12,612 nucleotides of DNA from Ochromonadaceae sp. CCMP2298 (lineage: Eukaryota > Sar > Synurophyceae > Ochromonadales > Ochromonadaceae): assembly GCA_026770595.1 (NCBI GenBank), contig MU634399.1, positions 1 through 12,612 on the forward strand, read 5' to 3'. The position numbers were made by a program, and so were the translations under genes. Under the pieces are notes generated by a model. The model was not told the origin of the DNA and did not search any database. It was given only the letters and a program-made list of their open reading frames with translations. Shown piece after piece: positions 1-7,526 of the stretch. Positions within the stretch are counted from its first letter, which is position 1. Each line of letters begins with the position of its first letter.

Positions 1-470
1 GTCCCAGGGGACCGTTTGAGTACCCCGGGGCCAACGGAGAAACGAAAATTTGGGAGAAAATTTTAAAATCATTGCCCTCGGTATGGGTAAATAGTTCTTA
101 GAAGAGAAAATCAAAAACAGTATGAAAGGAAACAGCTATTTTATGTTATGTTGTGCGCGAAAAAATACGTGAGTAGTAGTTGAGAGTGAGTAATTGAGTA
201 GTGAGTAGTTGAGTAGAGGGGTCCCTGCGAATCCTGAAAGTAGATTTCGAAAGTAGCCAGTTTCGGAGACGGCAGATCTTCTTTCGTTGAGTAGTGAGTG
301 GTGAGTAGTTGGCAGAGCGGCGAAGGGGCAAAAGTAGTCCCACAAAGTAGTCGAGCCTGTAACTCGGCCGTTACTTAACGGTTGAGTAGAAGTTTTGAGT
401 AGCGAAAAAAACCATTTTTTCGCCCATCCCTGGCGTAACGGATCGATCGAACCGGGAAGGAAAATCGCAG
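1..470. other. AT-rich upstream region, no firm gene
   Basis: No convincing complete coding region is visible. The first 165 bases are A-rich. Bases 169-405 hold a degenerate GAGTAG/GTGAGT repeat patch, listed separately. A short open stretch at 122-168 (ATG, 15 codons plus 2 bases) ends exactly at a GTGAGT donor. A possible acceptor CAG lies at 468-470, and joining the two keeps the frame of the downstream exon, so 169-470 could be a 302-bp intron. That is longer than every other intron here (77-174 bp), and GTGAGT is frequent in this patch, so the model is tentative. Confidence 0.4.
169..405. repeat. GAGTAG/GTGAGT low-complexity repeat patch
   Basis: Short degenerate units built from GAGTAGT, TTGAGTAG and GTGAGT recur at 171-217, 287-310 and 381-403. 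GTGAGT, the consensus 5' splice-site hexamer, occurs at 169, 186, 201, 294 and 301. The 16-mer GTAGTGAGTGGTGAGT at 291-306 is repeated exactly at 12044-12059. Between the blocks, at 367-380, lies the small inverted repeat CCGTTA-CT-TAACGG. It does not resemble a telomeric repeat. No function is claimed. Confidence 0.6.
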
Positions 471-858
471 GCTCTTTCTTCTCAACAGACGGGAGACCCT
501 GCCATTGGACGCGCAACAAGACCCTGTCCGTCACTGCTGCATCATCGACCGCCCCACAGAGCGGCTCGCAAGGTGCAACTGCTGCAGAAAGTGCCATCTC
601 GTCGGCAGGCTCCCCGCAGGCATGGTGGACGTACCAGAGTACGATGCCTTTTACGGCGGCCGCTTCCTGGCCGCCAATGAGACAGCCACCGTCCAGGAAG
701 ATGGGAAGCTGCAAATATCCATATTCATTCTCGTTGCTATCATATTCGGTCTGCTGGTCTTTGGAATAGCATTCTACTTCTGCTGCTGTCAGACCAGCAA
801 GAATAAGCGCAAGATCGATGCCATGATGCAGGAAGCGAAGCTGGATGAGGAAGGATGA
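471..858 (+). CDS. Small Cys-rich single-pass membrane protein (terminal exon)
   Basis: Not a family I recognise. The frame is open from 439 to the TGA at 856-858. The first in-frame ATG is at 622 (G at -3 and +4), which would give 78 residues. The codons before it (about 505-621) have strongly C/G third positions and encode a Cys-rich stretch with pairs and a CxCCxxC pattern, so this is probably the last exon of a longer protein. An acceptor CAG at 468-470 is the most likely exon start. Counting from M622, there is an N-E-T glycosylation sequon at 19-21, one transmembrane helix at about 32-53, then a Cys triplet (54-56, possible acylation) and a basic NKRK. The positive-inside rule puts the Cys-rich N-terminus outside and a short acidic tail in the cytoplasm. 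A first exon at 122-168 is possible but unproven. Confidence 0.55.
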
Positions 859-1383
859 TTAGGACCCGCACCTTCCTGGCGAAGCAGCAGTCGATGCCTG
901 CGATGGGACAGTGTGCACCTGTCTCTCTCGTGCGAACGTGATGCATCGTGGGAGTCGCCTGCCTGCCACGCTGCCTATGCATAAGTGCAGGAGTGATTCG
1001 GGGGAAGCCAATAGCCAGCAGAGCAGACTCTGCCACGGACGCACATGGGGCTCAGTCATAGTGCCGCGTAAGTCTCTGGTAGCTGGAGATAACGAGTCCC
1101 TCAGCAGCGTAGCAGTCGTACTCACATTAGAGACAACAGCCCGACCCCCATAGTCAAGAATAGTCAAGGTCTGGGTGTTAGTCGATCGCCGCAGCTCTTC
1201 GTATGCCGCGCTTCACCCGCAGCATCTGCAGAAGTCCCCTGGGACTCGCCGTGGATGACGTGGATGACCGCACTTAAAGCTTAGGAGACGGATATGAGGA
1301 GTGCTGAGATGGAGGCTGTGCTCAGGGATCGCTTCAGCTTAAACGCACAGTCATATAATAAGAATGGCTACTGATCTAGTTAC
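859..1383. other. Intergenic region between convergent genes
   Basis: It must hold the 3' ends of the membrane-protein gene (+) and the methyltransferase gene (-). The open frames here lack a real ATG or sensible composition. Small direct repeats are visible (TAGTCAAG twice near 1152-1168, GTGGATGAC twice near 1252-1270). No RNA gene or clear polyadenylation signal was recognised. Confidence 0.5.
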
Positions 1384-2232
1384 TTAGTTCTTCCTCCACA
1401 CTGTGCAGTCGGACACTCCATATTGGAACTTGCGCTCGTGCTCTCTGATGAGGAAAGGCATGTCCGCTCGGTGCACCAGCTGCATGCCCTTCCCCTCCAT
1501 GAAAGCAGCCACCTCCGCAGCGCTGTCTGGGCTGGCCGACGTCGCCCCCATCCACTCAGATAAGGGTGTGTACTCCTCTAGCCAGCTGAAGGGAGAGACC
1601 AGCACCAAGCAGCCCCCGGGGTTCAGGAATTGGGGTACGTCTGCCAGAAACTTCCTGGGGTTGGGAAGCCTGCACAGCAGATTTGATGCCAGGATGACGT
1701 CGAATGTGCCCAGAGATGCTGGCATAGAGCACGCATCGCCCTGCTGGAAGGTGGCGCGCGTCCTGTCGATGGTTGTGTCCACTACAGCCTCGCAGGTCTT
1801 GAACACCTCCCCCCTGACGAGCGCCTCGAACGGCATCTTGCCTGAGGCCTTCATCTCCTCCGCCGCGTCGATGAAGTGCTGGCTGAAGTCGATCCCCACC
1901 ACCTCGTCGTAGTGCCTGGCCAGTTCGAAGGTTTGGCCGCCCACAGCGCAGCCTATGTCCAGAGCACGCTTCTTCCCCGACGTGCCGTGCTCGCTGCACA
2001 CCTTGGCACACCGGGCGGGGAAATCAAGAGCATCCTGCGCCCCGAGTCCGTATGGGAAGTGGTCCTCGCGTCTACCGTAGTGGAAGAGGAGGTACTCGAA
2101 CACCGCCCTCTTGCCCTCGTAGACCTGGCTCCCGCTCGCTGCGGTACTCCTGCCCTTTGCTGCATCAGCGACAGCTGAGGTCGACATGGCTCTTATCGGA
2201 TTGGCGAAGCGCTGCAGATGCCTGGTTATCAT
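1384..2232 (-). CDS. OvoA-C-terminal-type SAM methyltransferase, stand-alone
   Basis: Single-exon protein of 282 residues matching the family annotated as putative 4-mercaptohistidine N1-methyltransferase, the C-terminal domain of OvoA. That domain is held to N-methylate the mercaptohistidine intermediate in ovothiol synthesis using S-adenosylmethionine. Visible motifs: SAM-binding ALDIGCAVGG (90-99), acidic motif VVGIDFS (111-117), GDAC (165-168), FDVILASNLLCRL (177-189), PGGCLVL then SPFSWLEEYTP (205-223), and the family-specific DMPFLIREHERKF (257-269) and TVWR (277-280). Residues 1-35 are basic, Ser/Ala-rich and almost free of acid, like a mitochondrial or plastid presequence. A second ATG (residue 16, codon 2185-2187) could give a form without most of the leader. 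In most known OvoA proteins this domain follows DinB-like and sulfoxide synthase domains; neither is encoded beside it here. The start lies 61 bp from a large foldback. The family call is firm, the exact substrate is inferred. Confidence 0.85.
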   Translation of the reverse strand: MITRHLQRFANPIRAMSTSAVADAAKGRSTAASGSQVYEGKRAVFEYLLFHYGRREDHFPYGLGAQDALDFPARCAKVCSEHGTSGKKRALDIGCAVGGQTFELARHYDEVVGIDFSQHFIDAAEEMKASGKMPFEALVRGEVFKTCEAVVDTTIDRTRATFQQGDACSMPASLGTFDVILASNLLCRLPNPRKFLADVPQFLNPGGCLVLVSPFSWLEEYTPLSEWMGATSASPDSAAEVAAFMEGKGMQLVHRADMPFLIREHERKFQYGVSDCTVWRKN

Positions 2233-2293
2233 TCTCGATTGTGGACTTGCAAGGACTGCAAGAGGAAAGCAGGACCACTCAGAAGATCCACAG

Positions 2294-2734
2294 ACTGTAA
2301 AAACCGTGGACTCTGCATAAACTGTGGACTCAAAACATGGGGCAAAAACGCATAAATAAGGTTACAAAGCATCCTACCGGTAGAAGTGAATCGTTCTTAT
2401 CGAATCGCGCAATTATAAGACTCGTATAGTACAGTAATATGATACTTGTGAATCCAATACATTTATTTTAATGATCTAACAAGGAGATGCACTCGATCTG
2501 GTATTTTCTGAGATCCAGCCACTCAGAAAATACCAGATCGAGTGCATCTCCTTGTTAGACCATTAAAATAAATGTATTGGATTCACAAGTATCATATTAC
2601 TGTACTATACGAGTCTTATAATTGCGTGATTCGATAAGAACGATTCACTTCTAGGATGCTTTGTAACCTTATTTATGCGTTTTTGGCCCATGTTTTGAGT
2701 CTACAGTTTATGCAGAGTCCACGGTTTTTACAGT
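2294..2734. mobile_element. Large foldback element (about 215-bp inverted repeats)
   Basis: Left arm 2294-2512 and right arm 2522-2734 are reverse complements around a 9-bp loop (ATCCAGCCA). By hand alignment they differ at four bases and by one 6-bp indel: the left arm carries an extra ACCGGT in CCTACCGGTAGAAG. Arm identity is therefore about 98%. The outer ends read ACTGTAAAAACCGTGGACTC and its complement, and GTGGACTC is repeated just inside. No obvious target-site duplication flanks it and no protein is encoded. The structure fits a non-autonomous foldback or MITE-type element. It fills most of the space between the divergent methyltransferase and kinesin-like genes, so it may carry promoter elements for either. 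A transcript would form a very stable hairpin. Confidence 0.8.
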
Positions 2735-2789
2735 ATCTCCAGTGACAGCGCAGCGATGCTTCCCTTCTCACTTTTATCCATAAAATAAA

Positions 2790-2878
2790 TTCCTCTCCTC
2801 ACACAAAAGTCCCCCCCGTCAAAAATCGCTAAAAAATTTAGCGATTTTTGAGGGGGGACTTTTGTGTGAGGAAAGGAA
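2790..2878. repeat. Short foldback, about 43-bp arms
   Basis: Left arm 2790-2833 and right arm 2837-2878 are complementary around a 3-base centre (AAA). They differ by one mismatch and by two extra bases in the left arm (CCCCCCCG against CCCCCC). The core is GCGATTTTT next to a C6-7/G6 run and TGTGTGAGG. It lies 55 bp from the large foldback but is unrelated to it in sequence. Likely a second small MITE-like element; a hairpin in the 5' region of the kinesin-like gene is the alternative. Confidence 0.75.
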
Positions 2879-3067
2879 GATCGGAAAAGCTTATCCGGAT
2901 AATCGTGAGGAGGAAGCATCGTAACGGATCTCTGTCCTCTTTGGCAGAGCCCACTCTTGTTGATCCCGAGTGATCTTGCCGATGGTGCTCTTGACTGATG
3001 CCTCTTGACTGACCCACTGACACTCACTTCTATCGTGAAGCCCGCTGCACCACGATTGACACAGCTG

Positions 3068-6000
3068 ATGGACGAATCCATGGACAGCAGCACAGCAGAG
3101 GCAGAGGCGGATGAGGCCACTCGGCAAGTGAACGCGGACGCTTTGGCTTATATCCGGGAGCACCCCAGCATGGGCGATCCTCCCGTGCCCCCGGGGAATC
3201 TGAAGAGCAACGTATACAAGCTTCTCATAAAGAACGTGTCCAGAAACGACCCCCTCACAGAGGCCGAGGCACAGGTAGGTCCCGCAGTATCGCAAGCAGC
3301 AGCAGCAGTGGAAACCGTTCGCTATACTAACGTGCTGCCTCCCCTCACTCCAGGAGTTGCGTGCGTTCCGTGCACAGATAACCGCGGAGCAGTGGCAGGC
3401 GTGGCTGCACTTCGCGCGACACGAGAAGCACCTGCTGAAGCGCATGAAGGCGCACCACGAGAGCAGCTCCCGCAGCCCCTCCCGCAGCCCCTCCCGTAGC
3501 CCCACTCGCCACAGACACGAGTACGATCACAATCATGACGAGCACGGGCCGTCTGCGCTGCTGCAGGACCCCGAGCAGCTGCTCCGCTCCCTGCACAGCA
3601 CGCGGGACCAGGCTGCGATCACAACCCCCGCATCCGAGTACCCTCCCCGCGCCCCCGGCCCTCTGCCCGCACCGCCCCTGGCCTCGGGCTACACCAGCCA
3701 CAGCACTCACAGCGGTAGTGGGAAGAAGGCCGCACCGCAGAGCGCACCTCCCCCTCAGGCGCAGCGGAGGAGCGGCGAGCACTGGCCAGCCTACACGCCC
3801 TCCGTCCAGCCGCCCCCCGCAGGCCCCGACAGCGACAGTAGCTTGCCCTCCTCCTCCTACTTCAGCTCCGCACCCCCTGTTTCTTACGCCAGCTCCGCGC
3901 TCCCCATATCCTACGAAGCTGCCTCTGCGGGCGTGCGGCAGGGGGCCACCGGCGTGTCACTGCAGAAGGGCGCAGTCATCGGCAGGGGCTCGCGACTCAG
4001 GGCTGCTTCCGCCCCCCGCGAACGCCTGGACGACCAGCAGCGCGGACAGGGACAGATCAGCGCTGAATTCGGCACGCCAGGGGTCAGGGCCAGTCGGAGC
4101 AGCCCCAGCCCCAGCCCCCGGCAGCCCTCCGCCGCCCAGAGCCTCTTCAGCAGCGCAGCACCCGTGCCCATGCCCGCGCCTGCCCCGCGGCAGAGGTCGT
4201 CGTCTGCGCGCAGGGGCAGGGAGCTTGCCAGCAGGGGGGTCGGTGGGGGCACCAACAGCTCTGTGGCAGGGGGAAGCGCTGCGGACATCGCTCGATCCAC
4301 AGCTCTGCGCATCGACTCCGCCTACTCTGCTGCCCAGTGCCTGCTAAGCTCATTCGCAGCCCCCTCGCATGTGCAGGACGAGGAGCGGTGAGCACCACTA
4401 ACACACCTGCTCCTGCGCCCCTCATACACCACCTCACCCCCTTCTTCTTCCCACCACCAACTACACCCCTCTTATCTATCTTATCCACCTCACATCCCCT
4501 CTCCCCCCCCCTCAGTATGAGCACCGCCATGTCCATCCTAGCCGAGATGATGAGCTCCATGCAGAAGTCCAAAGCCGCTCTCGCACAGCTGGCAGACATG
4601 TCCCAGGGAAAAGGCCGCTCCTCCGCCCCCGCCTCTGCCCCCGCCCCCTCCACCTTCTCCACAGCAAGGACGCACACCCCAGCCTCTGCCTCAGCATCTG
4701 CCCGTGGCTCCAGTGCGCGCAGGTGGGCGCCCCCCTCCACGCCCGAGGCCCCACACGCAGCCCTGCGCTCCTGGGCACACGAGTCCGAGGCGGGAGACGC
4801 GCAGGAGGAGTGGGAGCTGGAGCAGCAGGAGGAGGAGGAGTTTCTGGAAACTGGGGGGGGGTCCCAGCGCGGAGACCCCTACGGATATGCGTACGAAGAG
4901 GAGGAGGAGGGGCAAGAAGCCTACCTGGAGCAGGAGGGGGAGGAGGATGGGGGTATGTTCCTCCAGGACGAACAGTATTTCGCACATGCGTCCAGCCCAC
5001 GCTCTAGAGGGGGCATGGGCGAGGGTATGTTCACGCGATCCCCCGATGGGAAGGAGAGGTGGACACCCAGCCCCGCCCCTACCTCTGCCTCTACATCGCG
5101 TATAGGGGGCTCTCGGTCACGCAAGCAGGAGCCCTTCAGCCCCTGGGACCGGCGGGTAAATGGCGCTATGGGTGAGGGGCGGGCCGACCCTGTGAGTAGT
5201 CTGCAGGCGCAGATGCAGCAGCAGAGAATTGGGTTGGACGCGACGTTGCAGCGCAGCAGCCGCGTACAGCAGAGCTACCAGTACTCTAGCGCTGGCTACG
5301 TGTGGGACGGCGTCAGGCACGAGAGGGGGCAGGAGATGGTGGCGAGGGTGTGCGTGGCGCAGGGCCCTCTCATGAAGGCGCACGACGGTTACCCCATTCG
5401 GGTGGACGCCGAGGCATGCGTGGTGGACGTGGTCTGGCGAGAGCCTCGGCACGGGGCCTCTCTGGGCGCATCCCTGGAGGGCATGAGCGTAGCCGAGCTC
5501 AGCCGCAGCACTCTATACGACAAGGCAGACAAGTCGAGGCGTCTGGGGCCCGCCCAGGAGAGCAAAAGTGCGGATAGGCGCAACAGCGTGCTGCGGAGGG
5601 AGCGGTTCTGCTTTGATGACGTCTTCCTGGGCCCCTCTGCGCTGGGCCGCCTCACCCTGTACCTCCGGCAGCGCACTCGCAAGGCACTGGAGAGCAGCCA
5701 CAACCTACTGACTCTCTGCCTGGGCTGCGGACACCTCCCCAGTGCGCAGAGCATGGAGCCCCCTTTGTCACTGCTGCTAGGGGGCGGCGGGGGCACGGGT
5801 CTGATCAGCGGCGCTATCGATGAGATGTTCCGATTCCTGCGCCCGCACTCCATGAAGGCAGCCGCTGAGGGCCCGCTGCAGGGGGGAGCACTACCCACCC
5901 GGTCCCCCTCTTCATACCTGGCTGCCAAGGTGGCCTACGAGCAGCTCACAGCGAGGGTGACTCTGTCCGTGGTGGTGTTCTCGGAGCAGGGGACCATATC

Positions 6001-6880
6001 GGATCTGCTGGACATGGGCGCGCACAGGGCGCAGGGGGACGTGGCCAGCCTGAAAAGGCGCAAGTCAGACGGCAGAGTGGTGCTGTGCAACGCCTCGCGC
6101 CTGAACCTGGAGACGCCCTCCGACTTCGATAGAGTGATGGGGCTGCTGCTGGGCAAGCGCTCTGCCATGCTCAGCGTGATGCACTCGCTCAGGCAGGGGG
6201 GGCAGGGACAGGGCTTGCTGGACGTGGATCCCTGGGTGTCCCTGAGGGACGGGGCCCCCGTGGGCGATGCAGCCACCTCCATGCTCATCACTGTGTCGGT
6301 CAGTGGCGGCGGCGTGTCGAGGAGCCAGACATCGCTGGACTTCCACTTCGTATCTCCCTGCGGCAAAAACTGGATGAACCCGGGTGAGTAAATATGACCC
6401 CTCTTTACCCCCCTGATACCCTGCTCTGTCACCTGTCCCCTATCCCCTATCCCCTGCCCTCTGGTCTCTTTCCTTCAACCTTTAAACTCTATCCTGCGTC
6501 CTCTAACCTTTGTTATCTTTTCCCTCTCCCCGCTTGCAGGAACCGACATCAACCTGCTGGCGGAGATCGTGTCCGGCCTGCCACACGTGCCCCCGCCCTC
6601 CATGCTCAAGGCCAGCCCGCTGACAATGCTGCTCATGGTATTTGCATTATTACTTCTATACACTATTGCCTGCTAGCTTCTCTGACTACCCACTCCCCCC
6701 CCTCCGTCACCACAGGACCCGCATAGCCCCGCCACTGACTTCATCAACGTGGTCGCTATCCACAGAGAGGACGGCGCGCTGGCTAAGAAGGGGGCTATAG
6801 GGAAGCGCACAGACCCTGAGCAGGAGCTGGTGCAGGGCGCGCTGCACTCGATGCGTGTGGCAGCCAAGCTGGCGCAATAG
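3068..6880 (+). CDS. Kinesin-like protein with degenerate, probably non-catalytic C-terminal motor domain
   Basis: Five exons: 3068-3274, 3354-4387, 4516-6383, 6540-6637, 6716-6880, joining in frame to 1123 residues. All introns are GT-AG; intron 1 has TACTAAC at 3335-3341. The start is the first in-frame ATG after the stop at 2996; an upstream exon cannot be excluded. N-terminal half: a charged helical segment (about 1-105), an RS-type RSPSRSPSRSP tract (from about 109), long Ser/Pro/Ala-rich disorder, and an acidic Glu-rich stretch (about 510-570). From about 685 the order of landmarks matches a kinesin motor: FCFDDVF (778-784), a P-loop position at 817-827, GLISGAIDEMF, VVVFSEQGTISDLLD, INLLAEIVSGLPHVPPPSMLKASPLTMLLMD (1040-1070) and a final ALHSMRVAAKL. 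The P-loop GxxGSGKTYTM is replaced by GCGHLPSAQSM, so the catalytic Lys and Thr are Ser and Ala. Switch II reads FVSPCGKN, without its Asp and Glu. ATP hydrolysis is unlikely; a binding or scaffold role on microtubules is inferred, as for Vik1/Cik1 and KIF26. Confidence 0.6.
6384..6539 (+). repeat. Intron 3 of kinesin-like gene, homologous to rubredoxin intron 2
   Basis: 156-bp intron, donor GTGAGTAAAT, acceptor GCTTGCAG, branch-like CTCTAACC near 6510. It shares six C's followed by TGATACCCTGCTCTGTC (6409-6430 area), and GTCCTCTAACCTTTGTT (about 6498-6515), with the intron at 7009-7092 on the other strand, in the same order and orientation relative to splicing. The part between the blocks is about 60-70 bp longer here and holds TATCCCC repeats. 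The flanking exons are unrelated. Confidence 0.8.
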
Positions 6881-6981
6881 CCCCTGAGCTGATCAGCAGT
6901 GTTATTATGTCCCCAGGGATAGGCGTAGACTTAAACAGATAAATACAGAGTCTAGTTACTTATTTGGGCTTCTTAAGGGCG

Positions 6982-7526
6982 TCACTGCTCGTCTGCCACC
7001 GGGTGGAACTGCAGGGAAGAAGATGAGAGAACAAAGGTTAGAGGACAGAGGACAGAGCAGGGTATCAGGGGGGAAGAGGGATCATCACCCACCTGGTCGA
7101 TGGCTGCGCCACAGACAGGGCACATAAATACCGTTAGCGAAGAGAACATCGTGCCTGTCGTGAGGGGACGGGGGAGAGGGGTGGGGAGATGCATGAGCGT
7201 CTAGTGCGGATATGGGCAAACAAAACAGTCACGAGTCTTGTACCAGGAGGGTATCGCTTCTTGAAGCCCTTCTCCTCGTCGTAGATGTAAGAGCAGCTTC
7301 TGCATGCAAACTTCTTGAAAGGTTCGCCGCCCTCGTTGGTCTTACTCGAGCTGGCCTCTGCCATACGCAGGGAGGTCCAGCCCCTTTCCATGATCTCCGG
7401 TTGCAGTGGCCGACCCAGTGTATGCCTCTGCGCACTGCGGGATGGGGAGAAGGCCTGGGCGGGGCCCTGCTGGGCGAGGAGCAGAACCACCACGAACAAG
7501 AACAGCGTCAGCAGAGCGGGCGTCAT
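6982..7526 (-). CDS. Plastid-targeted rubredoxin
   Basis: Three exons (7526-7244, 7154-7093, 7008-6982) joined at GT-AG introns of 89 and 84 bp give 123 residues. The mature part is a small one-iron electron carrier: CRSC (C75, C78) in FACRSCSYIYDEEKG, PPGT (93-96), then CPVCGA (C106, C109) and a closing DQF. These are the four Fe ligands and usual spacing of rubredoxins; the Trp that normally precedes the second Cys pair is Phe104. Residues 1-25 are a strong signal peptide ending AQA, followed by F26 and a Ser/Arg-rich stretch, the bipartite signal of complex red plastids. There is no C-terminal membrane anchor, unlike the PSII-associated rubredoxins of green plastids, so a soluble stromal or lumenal carrier is inferred. 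The last 8 residues are encoded by the 27-bp exon 3. The stop codon lies 101 bp from the end of the convergent kinesin-like gene. Confidence 0.85.
7009..7092 (-). repeat. Intron 2 of rubredoxin gene, introner-like copy
   Basis: 84-bp intron (donor GTGGGTGATG, acceptor CCCTGCAG on the minus strand) related to intron 3 of the kinesin-like gene. The shared blocks are six C's plus TGATACCCTGCTCTGTC (23 bases) and GTCCTCTAACCTTTGTT (17 bases), followed by similar CT-rich ends. The donor-side segments also align loosely (GTGRGT, then CCCTCTT before the C run). Confidence 0.8.

Noticed and set aside
171-217. Telomere-like repeat
   Set aside because: The units (GAGTAGT, TTGAGTAG) are degenerate and lack the TTAGGG or TTTAGGG pattern.
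859-1167. Open frames of 80-102 codons in the first intergenic region
   Set aside because: They begin at TTG or GTG rather than ATG and have no domain or codon pattern like the neighbouring genes.
4337-4391. Treating TGA at 4389-4391 as the end of one gene and ATG 4517 as the start of another
   Set aside because: A strong GTGAGC donor at 4388 and a CT-rich tract ending CTCAG at 4515 join the two frames cleanly; the second part would otherwise start in the middle of low-complexity sequence. Two genes remain a formal alternative until cDNA is seen.
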